A DNA stretch of 64,000 nucleotides, from the NCBI GenBank assembly GCA_021811385.1, contig JAJZPC010000002.1, forward strand, positions 22,956-86,955, in the 5' to 3' direction. The position numbers were made by a program, and so were the translations under genes. This document shows positions 1-7,124 of the stretch, piece after piece; the first letter of the stretch is position 1, and the number at the start of each line of letters is the position of its first letter. The notes below the pieces were generated by a model. It did not search any database, was not told the origin of the DNA, and saw only the letters and a program-made list of their open reading frames with translations. The DNA is from Deltaproteobacteria bacterium. Lineage in GTDB: Bacteria; Desulfobacterota; Desulfobulbia; Desulfobulbales; Desulfurivibrionaceae.

Positions 1-404
1 CCAGCACCGGCACCGGCGATCAGTTCGAGCCCCTCTACATCCTCACCGGCCGCCACACCGGCATGCTGAACAATGACATCTTCGCTGTCAATACCACCAT
101 GGCCACCGCTGGCGTACACGCCGTTGTTGCCGCAGCCGATTATGCGGTTTCCAACCAGTTGAGCCTGCACGGCGCCATCGGCTATGCACAGGCGGACGAG
201 GCAGAGATTGCCGGCTACACCAACCGTGACGACGACTACGGCTGGGAGTACAACGTCGGCGCAGCCTACAAGCTGCTCGACAACCTGACCTACGAGGCCC
301 ATTTCGGCTACCTCGATACCGGTGATTTCTTCAAATCCACCGCTACCACCGACGACACCGAGAATGTTTACCTCCTGACCCATTCTCTGACCATGACCTT
401 CTAA
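1..404 (+). CDS. Outer-membrane beta-barrel protein, C-terminal fragment (5' end outside window)
   Basis: The open frame runs in from the left edge, reading from base 3, and ends at a TAA. About 134 residues are visible. They show alternating polar and hydrophobic stretches rich in Gly, Tyr and Asp, typical of transmembrane beta-strands, and the last residue is Phe (ending LTMTF). A C-terminal aromatic residue is the usual BAM-recognition signature of Gram-negative porins and barrels. The first Met at 63 is internal and should not be taken as the start. The exact family, porin or alginate/OprB-like barrel, cannot be decided from this fragment. A strong intrinsic terminator follows about 50 bp downstream, so this gene ends its transcription unit. 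Confidence 0.7.
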   Translation, partial: STGTGDQFEPLYILTGRHTGMLNNDIFAVNTTMATAGVHAVVAAADYAVSNQLSLHGAIGYAQADEAEIAGYTNRDDDYGWEYNVGAAYKLLDNLTYEAHFGYLDTGDFFKSTATTDDTENVYLLTHSLTMTF

Positions 405-453
405 TTTCGCCTATGCCTTGCGCATAGCGGTTTAGTTGGTTGCTGTACACATC

Positions 454-488
454 AAGCCCTGCCGGATTTTCCGGCAGGGCTTTTTTTT
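454..488 (+). terminator. Intrinsic terminator after the barrel gene
   Basis: A 12-bp GC-rich stem (AAGCCCTGCCGG paired with CCGGCAGGGCTT) with an ATTTT loop is followed directly by a run of eight T. It separates the outer-membrane barrel gene from the VapBC pair. Confidence 0.9.
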
Positions 489-560
489 GCGCATTGACAA
501 CCACGCGACAATCCATTACCGTAAAGTAGTGTATTGTAAAAAAAGTAAGGAGGCGACACA

Positions 561-800
561 ATGGCGACAGCAACAGTCACCAGCAAAGGACAGGTCACCA
601 TCCCAAAAGAAATACGGGATTACCTCAAACTCAGGACGGGCGGGCGGCTTGAATTTTTAGTCGATCCGCAGGGGAGTGTGCGCATTGCCCCGGCAACGGC
701 AGAGGCGCGACAGCTCAAAGGCATGATTGCTCCCGCAGAGAAGGCTGTCAGCCTTGAAGACATGCAGGCAGCCATAGAACAGGAAGGCGGAAGGTCATGA
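561..800 (+). CDS. vapB: VapB/AbrB-type antitoxin
   Basis: This 79-residue protein opens with a SpoVT-AbrB swapped-hairpin DNA-binding domain (residues about 3-47, with the typical VTSKGQVTIPKEIR strand-turn). A short acidic C-terminal tail of the kind that wraps the toxin follows. An AAGGAGG ribosome site stands about 8 bases before the ATG. The gene overlaps the toxin gene by the tetranucleotide ATGA, so the two are translationally coupled. In this family the antitoxin represses its own promoter with the toxin as co-repressor. A TTGACA hexamer at 494-499 and a TTAC/GTAA inverted repeat at about 516-539 are candidate promoter and operator elements. Confidence 0.85.
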   Translation: MATATVTSKGQVTIPKEIRDYLKLRTGGRLEFLVDPQGSVRIAPATAEARQLKGMIAPAEKAVSLEDMQAAIEQEGGRS

Positions 801-1207
801 CAGGACTCGACACAAATGTCCTGGTACGATACATCGTCCAGGATGATGCCGAACAGTCATTGGCAGCCACCGCGCTTATTGAAGGCGGGGAACACGCAGG
901 AGAAATTTTCTTTATCAACCAGATTGTTCTCTGTGAGGTGGTTTGGGTTGTGAAACGCTGCTACAGCGGCGACCGGGAAGCGATTGGGCGGATGGTCGAA
1001 CAACTCCTGCGAACCGCCTCGTTCCGGGTTCAGCGTTCGGCAGAGGTTTGGAGTGCCCTCAATATCTACCGGAAAACCACAGCGGATTTTGCCGACTGTC
1101 TCATCGCCTGCGGCAATCAGGTCGCCGATTGCCGGGAAACCGCCACCTTTGACCGACAAGCCGCACAAACAGCAGGATTTCGCCTCGTTTCCTCCCCGGC
1201 ACAATAG
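797..1207 (+). CDS. vapC: VapC-type PIN-domain ribonuclease toxin
   Basis: The 136-residue protein is a PIN domain of usual VapC length. It starts with the GLDTNVLVRY strand carrying the first catalytic Asp. It has a mid-protein acidic residue (CEVVWV) and ends with the TADFADCLIA helix and a TFDRQ segment that supply the remaining metal-binding Asp residues. VapC enzymes are Mg-dependent endoribonucleases that cut tRNA or rRNA. The cognate antitoxin lies immediately upstream with a 4-bp overlap. All expected acidic residues are present, so the toxin is probably intact. Confidence 0.85.
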   Translation: MTGLDTNVLVRYIVQDDAEQSLAATALIEGGEHAGEIFFINQIVLCEVVWVVKRCYSGDREAIGRMVEQLLRTASFRVQRSAEVWSALNIYRKTTADFADCLIACGNQVADCRETATFDRQAAQTAGFRLVSSPAQ

Positions 1208-1330
1208 GGCCGCTGTTTCCCCCTGTTTTTTTGACGTTCCTCTCTCTCCCCTCATTTCTTGACAATTCCTCAGAGGTGAGATATGAATACCTGTTTTTCT
1301 GCCATTTTCTCTGATTGACGCATTTTTCCC

Positions 1331-1361
1331 GAAGATAAAAACTCCGGGTGTTTTTATCTTC
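1331..1361 (+). promoter_or_regulatory. Perfect 12-bp hairpin upstream of hisS
   Basis: GAAGATAAAAAC and GTTTTTATCTTC form a perfect stem around a 7-nt loop. The hairpin ends 19 bases before the chosen hisS start. There is no T-run after the stem, so it is not a classical terminator for VapBC. It may act as an mRNA 5' structure or a protein-binding palindrome. The stem is clear in the sequence; the function is inferred. Confidence 0.5.
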
Positions 1362-1380
1362 GGTGCAGGCGAGGCACGCA

Positions 1381-2667
1381 ATGACCATTCAGGCCCTGAA
1401 AGGCTTTAAGGATATTCTCCCCGACGAGGTTCGGATTTGGCAGCATGTCGAGGCAACGGCCAGGGACATCTTCCAGCGCTTCGGCTTCACCGAGATCCGG
1501 GTGCCGATATTGGAAAAAACCGAGCTGTTCGCCCGCTCCATCGGTGAAGCCACCGACATCGTCGAAAAAGAGATGTACTCCTTTGCCGACCGCAACGGCG
1601 ATTCGGTCACCATGCGGCCGGAAGGCACCGCCTCGGTGCTGCGCGCCTTTATCGAACATGGCCTCCAGGCCAAGCTTCCGGTGCAGCGGCTCTATACCAT
1701 CGGCCCCATGTTCCGGCACGAACGCCCCCAGAAAGGGCGGTTGCGGCAGTTTCACCAGATGAGCGTCGAGGTGTTGGGGTTGGATCACCCCCGGTTGGAT
1801 GCCGAACTCATCGCCATGGGCTGGCTGATTCTTGAAGAGCTGGGATTGACCACAAGTCTGCAGATCAACTCCCTGGGCTGCCCGGCCTGCCGTCCGGCCT
1901 ACAAGGAGGGTCTAGTGGCTTTCCTCGCCGCACGCAAAGAGCATATCTGCGAGGATTGCCAACGCCGCAGCCAGACTAATCCGCTGAGGGTACTGGACTG
2001 CAAAAGCAGCCATTGCCAGGAACAGTATACGGCCGCGCCTGCCATTATCGACCATCTCTGCCAGGGTTGCGCCGAACATTTCCGCAAGACCAAGGAAAGC
2101 CTTGATCTCCTGGCGGTTCCCTATGCGGTGAACCCGTTCATGGTTCGCGGCCTGGATTATTACACCCGCACCACCTTTGAGCTGATCACCGACGCCTTGG
2201 GCGCCCAGAGCGCGGTGGGCGCGGGGGGCCGCTACGACGGGTTGGTGGAACAGTTGGGCGGGGCAAAGAACATGCCCGGCATCGGCTTTGCCATGGGCAT
2301 GGAGCGGCTGGTCCTGCTGCTGAGCCAGCAGAACGCAGGAGCCTGCCCTGAGGCCGCCACAGACCTCTTTGTCGCCGCCCTGGGCGAGGAAGCCGCGGTG
2401 CGGGCTTTCCCGCTGGTGCATCTGTTGCGGCGCAAAGGACTGCAAGTGGCCATGGACCTTGAAGGCAAGAGCCTGAAAAGCCAGATGAAGCAGGCGGATC
2501 GGGCCAAGGCGCGCTTTGTGCTCATTCTGGGCGAGGAAGAGCTTGCCAAGGGCGAAGCGGTGCTGCGCGACATGGACAGCAAGGAGCAGCAGCAAGTGGA
2601 GCTGGCGGGGTCGCAAGAGGCCTTGTGCGCGATGCTGATTGCGGCTGTCGCCCACAGAGAAAATTAA
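1381..2667 (+). CDS. hisS: Histidyl-tRNA synthetase
   Basis: Class II aminoacyl-tRNA synthetase that charges tRNA-His in the cytoplasm. The protein has 428 residues, normal for bacterial HisRS. The N terminus IQALKGFKDILPDE, the MRPEGTASVLRA motif-2 region, the histidine-specific VRGLDYYTRTTFE and GAGGRYDGL loops, and an anticodon-binding C-terminal domain are all present. The frame is open upstream to 1348, but the ATG at 1381 gives the conserved HisRS N terminus and has a purine-rich GAGG upstream. Its leader contains a perfect hairpin. It stands just upstream of aspS, a common pairing, but a dispersed repeat lies between them. Confidence 0.95.
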   Translation: MTIQALKGFKDILPDEVRIWQHVEATARDIFQRFGFTEIRVPILEKTELFARSIGEATDIVEKEMYSFADRNGDSVTMRPEGTASVLRAFIEHGLQAKLPVQRLYTIGPMFRHERPQKGRLRQFHQMSVEVLGLDHPRLDAELIAMGWLILEELGLTTSLQINSLGCPACRPAYKEGLVAFLAARKEHICEDCQRRSQTNPLRVLDCKSSHCQEQYTAAPAIIDHLCQGCAEHFRKTKESLDLLAVPYAVNPFMVRGLDYYTRTTFELITDALGAQSAVGAGGRYDGLVEQLGGAKNMPGIGFAMGMERLVLLLSQQNAGACPEAATDLFVAALGEEAAVRAFPLVHLLRRKGLQVAMDLEGKSLKSQMKQADRAKARFVLILGEEELAKGEAVLRDMDSKEQQQVELAGSQEALCAMLIAAVAHREN

Positions 2668-2713
2668 CAGTGCAAAAATGGCAGTAGTATCCGCTTAACG
2701 AGCATGATCCAAA

Positions 2714-2820
2714 AATTCCCTCTCCCCTCGCGGGGGAGGGTTAGGGTGGGGGGGATTTGCCAAATCTGACGCTCTCTGCAACGTCACCCACCCCCAGCCC
2801 CTCCCGTCAAGGGAGGGGAG
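2714..2820. repeat. Dispersed G/C-run palindromic repeat, copy 1
   Basis: This is an intergenic block made of two hairpins, CCCTCTCCCC/GGGGGAGGG at one end and CCCCTCCCG/GGGAGGGG at the other. A GGGTTAGGGTGGGGG-type stretch and a less conserved centre lie between them. The same arrangement, inverted, occurs at 21352-21455. Repeats of this kind are widespread in bacterial genomes, and their accidental translation gives NPPPRGER-like peptides. It fills most of the hisS-aspS gap (2668-2946), where no other gene is seen. Confidence 0.75.
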
Positions 2821-2946
2821 TATAATGCACACACTAACCCGGCAGCGCTGAATGATATGCTGTCCACCGTGTTTACGCATCCCGCGCCTCTGCGCCTTTG
2901 CGTTACAACTTTTTTCATTTTTCACTACCTATAAAGGAGCAGTCCT

Positions 2947-4731
2947 ATGGAATCCATGGGAGGACTCAAGCGCACCCACCATTGCAATGCCTTGACCCAA
3001 GCCGATGTCGGCAAAGAGATTATTCTCATGGGTTGGGTGCTGCGGCGCCGCGACCATGGCGGGGTTATTTTCATCGATCTGCGCGACCGCTGGGGTCTTA
3101 CCCAGGTGGTGTTCAACCCCGAGATCAACGCCGAGGTGCATGCCAAGGCGCACAACATCCGAAGCGAATGGGTGCTGGCCATCCGGGGCATAGTTGAAGC
3201 CCGGCCCGACGGCATGGTCAACCCTAAGCTGGCCACCGGCGAGATCGAGGTGCGGGTCTTGGAGCTGCGCATCCTCAACCAGAGCAAAACCCCGCCTTTT
3301 CCGCTGGACGAGGAAACCGAGATTTCCGAGGGATTGCGCCTCAAGTACCGCTACATCGACCTGCGGCGACCCAACATGGCCGAGGGCCTCATCATGCGGC
3401 ACAAAGCAGCCCAGGCCATCCGCACCTATCTCAACAACGAAAACTTTTTGGAGATCGAAACCCCGGTGCTCACCCGCTCCACCCCGGAAGGGGCCAGGGA
3501 TTATCTGGTGCCGAGCCGGGTCAACCAGGGGAAATTCTTCGCCCTGCCCCAGTCGCCGCAGCTCTTCAAGCAGCTTCTGATGGTGGCGGGCATGGACCGC
3601 TATTACCAGATCGTCCGCTGCTTCCGCGACGAGGATCTCCGCGCCGACCGGCAGCCCGAGTTCACCCAGGTGGATATGGAGCTTTCCTTTGTCGAGGAGG
3701 AGGACATCTACACCGTGGGCGAAGGGTTGATGCAGCTTTTATTCAAGGAGACCATCGGGTTGGAGCTCAACCTGCCGTTTGCGCGCATGACCTATGAAGA
3801 AGCGATGAACCGCTATGGCTGCGACAAGCCGGACACCCGCTTCGGCCTGGAGCTGATCAGCCTCACCGAAGAGGTGCGCAACTGCGGCTTCCAGGTGTTC
3901 CGCACCGTGGTGGAAAAGGGCGGCATGGTCAAGGCCATCAACGCCAAAGGGTGCGCCCATTTTTCCCGCAAGGATCTGGACGACCTCACCGGGTACGTGG
4001 GCAATTTCGGGGCCAAGGGGCTGGCCTGGGTCAAGGTCAAGCCGGAGGGCGAATGGCAGTCGCCCATTGCCAAGTTCTTCTCCGACGAGGAGCGGGCAGG
4101 CATGGCCAAAACCCTGGGTGCCGAGACCGACGACCTGCTCTTTTTCGTGGCCGACCAGCCCAATGTGGTGCACCAGGCATTGTCCGAGTTGCGCCTTGAA
4201 CTGGGTCGCCGCCTCAACCTCATCGACAAGAAGCGGTTCAACTTCCTCTGGGTCTGCGACTTCCCGCTTTTGGAGTACGACCATGAGCAGAAGCGCCATA
4301 CGGCCGTGCATCACCCCTTTACCGCGCCCAACGAGGAAGACATCCCCCTCATGGACACCGAGCCGGGCAAGATGCGCAGCCGCGCCTACGACCTGGTTCT
4401 GAATGGCACCGAGATCGGCGGCGGCTCCATCCGCATCCACCAGAAGGCGATGCAGGAACGGGTCTTTGCAGCACTGGGGATTTCCGAGGAGGAGGTCTCG
4501 GACAAATTCGACTTCCTGGTCAAGGCGCTTGAGCTTGGCGCGCCGCCTCACGGCGGCATGGCCTTTGGCTTGGACCGCTTGATGATGATTCTGCTGGGCC
4601 GCGACTCCATCCGCGATGTCATCGCCTTCCCCAAGACCCAGAAGGCGACCTGCCCGCTCACCGACGCCCCCTCGGCAGTGGCACGAAAACAGCTCACCGA
4701 GCTGGGGTTGCGGCCGGACTGGAAGGAGTAG
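2947..4731 (+). CDS. aspS: Aspartyl-tRNA synthetase (bacterial type)
   Basis: Class IIb synthetase of 594 residues, the normal bacterial length. In order it has an N-terminal OB-fold anticodon domain ([16 protein letters not shown]), the flipping loop and motif 1 region ([16 protein letters not shown]), [13 protein letters not shown], motif 2 ([18 protein letters not shown]), a GAD insertion domain in the middle, and motif 3 ([23 protein letters not shown]). An AAGGAG site 7 bases upstream supports the ATG at 2947. Whether the enzyme is discriminating or also charges tRNA-Asn cannot be told from sequence inspection. Confidence 0.95.
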   Translation: MESMGGLKRTHHCNALTQADVGKEIILMGWVLRRRDHGGVIFIDLRDRWGLTQVVFNPEINAEVHAKAHNIRSEWVLAIRGIVEARPDGMVNPKLATGEIEVRVLELRILNQSKTPPFPLDEETEISEGLRLKYRYIDLRRPNMAEGLIMRHKAAQAIRTYLNNENFLEIETPVLTRSTPEGARDYLVPSRVNQGKFFALPQSPQLFKQLLMVAGMDRYYQIVRCFRDEDLRADRQPEFTQVDMELSFVEEEDIYTVGEGLMQLLFKETIGLELNLPFARMTYEEAMNRYGCDKPDTRFGLELISLTEEVRNCGFQVFRTVVEKGGMVKAINAKGCAHFSRKDLDDLTGYVGNFGAKGLAWVKVKPEGEWQSPIAKFFSDEERAGMAKTLGAETDDLLFFVADQPNVVHQALSELRLELGRRLNLIDKKRFNFLWVCDFPLLEYDHEQKRHTAVHHPFTAPNEEDIPLMDTEPGKMRSRAYDLVLNGTEIGGGSIRIHQKAMQERVFAALGISEEEVSDKFDFLVKALELGAPPHGGMAFGLDRLMMILLGRDSIRDVIAFPKTQKATCPLTDAPSAVARKQLTELGLRPDWKE

Positions 4732-4736
4732 GGAGA

Positions 4737-4810
4737 GGAGCAAGGCGAAAGGAAAAAGGTTTACGGAACCCACCAAAAAACCTTTATCCTTTCACCTCGC
4801 ACCTTGCTCC
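4737..4810. repeat. Imperfect long hairpin at convergent gene ends (EQGAR-tail repeat)
   Basis: GGAGCAAGG (4737-4745) pairs with CCTTGCTCC (4802-4810), and inner segments (GAAAGGA/TCCTTTC, AAAGGTTT/AAACCTTT) pair as well. It lies between the convergent aspS and HEAT-repeat genes and encodes the last residues of the latter. A closely similar string recurs at the 3' end of the HAD gene (5341-5363), where it encodes a similar C terminus. It may act as a bidirectional terminator or may be a small dispersed repeat. Confidence 0.5.
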
Positions 4811-5190
4811 GCGAGTATATCTCGAACCATCTCCCGGATCTGCGGTTCCGGATCATCGGCCAGGGGCTTGATATACGCCAGCGCCTCGGGGGTGCCGATG
4901 ATGCCCAGCAGATTCACGGCCTCGCCGCGCATCCACGGGGTTTCCTCACCAAGGATCGGGAGCAGGGCAGGGATGGCCAAGGCCACCTCCTGCTCCCGAA
5001 TCTGCTTCAGCTCTTCAAACAGCACCGCCATTCCCATCCGCACCATAAAGCGCTCGTCGCGCAACAGCTCGCCGCTGAGCGCGTAAAGAGAAGTGTCCTG
5101 CTTGAACATGGCCATGATGTTTTCCACATGGCCCATCTCCAAAAAATCGGCGATAACCGCGATCAATTCCGTCTGTTCTTTTTTGAGCAT
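4792..5190 (-). CDS. Small HEAT-repeat protein
   Basis: 132 residues, almost entirely helical, with HEAT/armadillo-type pairs (for example ALPALLPILGEETPWMRGEAVNLLGIIGTPEALAYIKPLADDPEPQIREMVRDIL). Such domains act as protein-binding scaffolds; no enzyme motif is visible. The frame is open further upstream to 5313, but that extension runs through a dispersed intergenic repeat. The ATG at 5190 has a good AAAGGA site and is the better start. The C terminus (EQGAR-stop) is encoded in a short sequence repeated at the end of the next gene. No specific function can be assigned. Confidence 0.7.
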   Translation of the reverse strand: MLKKEQTELIAVIADFLEMGHVENIMAMFKQDTSLYALSGELLRDERFMVRMGMAVLFEELKQIREQEVALAIPALLPILGEETPWMRGEAVNLLGIIGTPEALAYIKPLADDPEPQIREMVRDILAEQGAR

Positions 5191-5227
5191 GGGTGTTCCT
5201 TTGGAAAAAATGGGCTGGTAACAACAG

Positions 5228-5300
5228 CCCTTCGACAAGCTCAGGGCGAACGGATGTTTAACGTATTGATATTCCGTTCGTGCTGAGCCTGTCGAAGCAC
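5228..5300. repeat. Dispersed inverted repeat of the 'FALSLSKG' type
   Basis: CTTCGACAAGCTCAGGGCGA at one end is matched by an inverted, slightly diverged copy (GTGCTGAGCCTGTCGAAG) at the other, with a 20-bp AT-rich centre. Elements of this kind occur in many bacterial genomes and give false FALSLSKG peptides when translated. Here it lies immediately upstream of the HEAT-repeat gene and accounts for the misleading 5' extension of that frame. Confidence 0.8.
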
Positions 5301-5343
5301 CAGCTTGAAACAAATTCCGAACGGCGCCAAATCCATCGATCTT

Positions 5344-6036
5344 TCACCTTGCACCTTTCTCCTTACTCGTTTCGGGGATAAGTTCCTTGAAGGTAACCAC
5401 CGAGAGGTAATCCTCGGAGTGGGCAACCGGCTTGCGGCTGCTGGGCCGGGCGACAAAGATGAGAACCCCCATGCCGTAAAGCCGGGCCGAGGCCAGCACC
5501 TTTGCGGTATCATCGGCCAGCATGGTCCTTTTTTTATCATAGCCCAGCATCGCTTCCAGACCCTGCCAGAAGACGGGATCTTCCTTGGCCATCCCCACCT
5601 CCTCCGCGCAGATGATCCGATCGAAATAACCGGCCAGGGCGGTTTTTTCCATCTTGATGGCCAGGGTCTTGCTGTGGGCGTTGGTCACCAGATAGATCTT
5701 TTTGCCGGACTTGCGACAAAACCGGAGAAAATCCACCACATGGGGATGCACCCCAATGAGGTGGTTGATCTTCATCTTGAGAGCCGGGATATCGAGGCCC
5801 AGTTCATTGGACCAGAAATCCAGGTCGGTCCAGGCCAGGGTGCCTTCCCGCCCCTTATAGCGGGACAGCAGTTCAAGCCTGGCCTCGTCAATGGAGAGAT
5901 CGTGCTCCAGGGCATAGTGCTCCGGCACATAATGCTCCCAGAAATAATCGTCAAAATGGCGGTCCAGCAGGGTGCCGTCCATGTCCAGCAGGACCGTGTC
6001 GATTGCCTGCCAGTTCAGGATTGGTGTTTGTGTCAT
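5344..6036 (-). CDS. HAD-superfamily hydrolase, YrfG-like GMP/IMP nucleotidase
   Basis: 230 residues. The N-terminal LLDMDGTLLDRHFDDYFWEHYVPEHYA closely follows the E. coli YrfG pattern, with catalytic DxDGT. Motif II (LVTNAH), the motif III lysine (MAKEDPVFWQ) and motif IV (MLADD) follow in order. An alpha-helical cap sits between motifs I and II. YrfG-type enzymes dephosphorylate purine 5'-nucleotides; substrate specificity here is inferred. Its C terminus (EKGAR-stop) lies in the same short repeat as the neighbouring HEAT gene. A stop-adjacent hairpin element separates its start from rapZ. Confidence 0.75.
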   Translation of the reverse strand: MTQTPILNWQAIDTVLLDMDGTLLDRHFDDYFWEHYVPEHYALEHDLSIDEARLELLSRYKGREGTLAWTDLDFWSNELGLDIPALKMKINHLIGVHPHVVDFLRFCRKSGKKIYLVTNAHSKTLAIKMEKTALAGYFDRIICAEEVGMAKEDPVFWQGLEAMLGYDKKRTMLADDTAKVLASARLYGMGVLIFVARPSSRKPVAHSEDYLSVVTFKELIPETSKEKGAR

Positions 6037-6104
6037 ATGCGCTCGTCAGGCCAGGCCCTGTGGCTTTTTATTTGGTAACTACGAAAAGTAGCGAAACCAA
6101 CGGA

Positions 6105-6212
6105 GGTAACTGTTCAGCAGTGCCGCAGATGCTAGGAAGAGACCGGCGAAGTGTGCTAGTGCACATGAGCCGGCCGATGACAACGCAGATGTGGTGCTGC
6201 TGAACAGTTACC
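6105..6212 (-). repeat. Stop-adjacent hairpin element, copy A (behind rapZ)
   Basis: A 108-bp imperfect palindrome. The outer arms GGTAACTGTTCAGCA and TGCTGAACAGTTACC are perfectly complementary and continue through GTGCCGCA/TGTGGTGC. Nested CCGGC/GCCGG and TGTGC/GCACA stems lie inside. On the minus strand it begins on the base right after the rapZ stop codon. Related copies are at 8747, 32650 and 47140, all in the same orientation relative to the gene they follow. The conserved core reads CACCGCATCTGC, then GTCATCGG, from the gene side. The function is unknown. Confidence 0.85.
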
Positions 6213-7085
6213 CTACTTTTCAATATCCCGATGAAACAGCTTCACCACCCATTTGCCCCCGAAAAGATGGCCGTGGAGTTCCTCGGCCACGGCCACGGAG
6301 CGGTGTTTCCCGCCGGTGCAACCCACCGCGATGGTGAGGTAGGCCTTGCCTGCCTGTTCAAATTCGGGGAGCAAAAAATCGAGCAGGGCGTGCAGGTGAA
6401 CGAGAAATTGGCTGCCGCTGGCATTGTCCAGGGCATGACCGGCCACCGCCGCGTCCAGGCCGGTTTTTTCCTTGAGCTCCGCCACATAATAGGGGTTGGG
6501 CAAAAAACGGACGTCAAAGAGCAGATCCGCCTCGCTGGGCAGCCCATGCTTATGGCCAAAAGAAAGGACATTGACCCGCATGGCGGCAACCGGGGAGGCA
6601 TCGTCCAGCAGGAGCTTGTGCCGCAATTCCGTGGGGGTCAGGGTGCTGGTGTCGATCACCCGGTCGGCCAATTGCCGGAGTCCGGCCAGCCGCTTCTTCT
6701 CCGAGGAGATCCCGTCCTGGACCAACCCGACCTGGGCCAGGGGATGGGCGCGCCGCAACTGGCTGTAGCGGCGGAGCAGGACCGTGTCGTTGGCTTCGAG
6801 AAAAATGATCTGCGCCAGGGCGGTCTTGGGTTTCACCTCTTTGAGCACCCCGGCCAGGGCCGGGGCGAGCTCGGCATCCCTGGCATCCATGACCAGGGCC
6901 AAACGGTGCGGACCGTCCGCCCGCCTGGCCATGCCGTCGAGCAGGGGCAACAGGAGAAAAACCGGGAGATTGTCGATGCACAGGAAACCGGCATCCTCGA
7001 AGACATTGAGGGCCGTGGACTTGCCTGCCCCGGAAAGGCCGGTGATGATGGTCAGGGTCAGGGGATGGCCGTTGGCTTCATGCAT
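6213..7085 (-). CDS. rapZ: RNase adapter / nucleotide-binding protein RapZ
   Basis: 290 residues. An N-terminal P-loop NTPase has GLSGAGKSTALNVFEDAGFLCIDNLPV, and a C-terminal domain has the GCTGGKHRSVAVAEEL signature of the RapZ/YvcJ family. In E. coli RapZ links UDP-GlcNAc sensing to RNase E cleavage of GlmZ; in other bacteria the role is less clear. The ATG at 7085 is preferred. An in-frame TTG at 7103 would add six residues, and neither has a strong ribosome site. The gene lies 39 nt from the rpoN stop, so it is probably in the lptA-lptB-rpoN transcript. The usual hpf and ptsN genes are absent from between rpoN and rapZ. Confidence 0.92.
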   Translation of the reverse strand: MHEANGHPLTLTIITGLSGAGKSTALNVFEDAGFLCIDNLPVFLLLPLLDGMARRADGPHRLALVMDARDAELAPALAGVLKEVKPKTALAQIIFLEANDTVLLRRYSQLRRAHPLAQVGLVQDGISSEKKRLAGLRQLADRVIDTSTLTPTELRHKLLLDDASPVAAMRVNVLSFGHKHGLPSEADLLFDVRFLPNPYYVAELKEKTGLDAAVAGHALDNASGSQFLVHLHALLDFLLPEFEQAGKAYLTIAVGCTGGKHRSVAVAEELHGHLFGGKWVVKLFHRDIEK

Positions 7086-7124
7086 GGCGGTGTGATGCGG
7101 CAAGGGTGGACATAACCATGCGGG

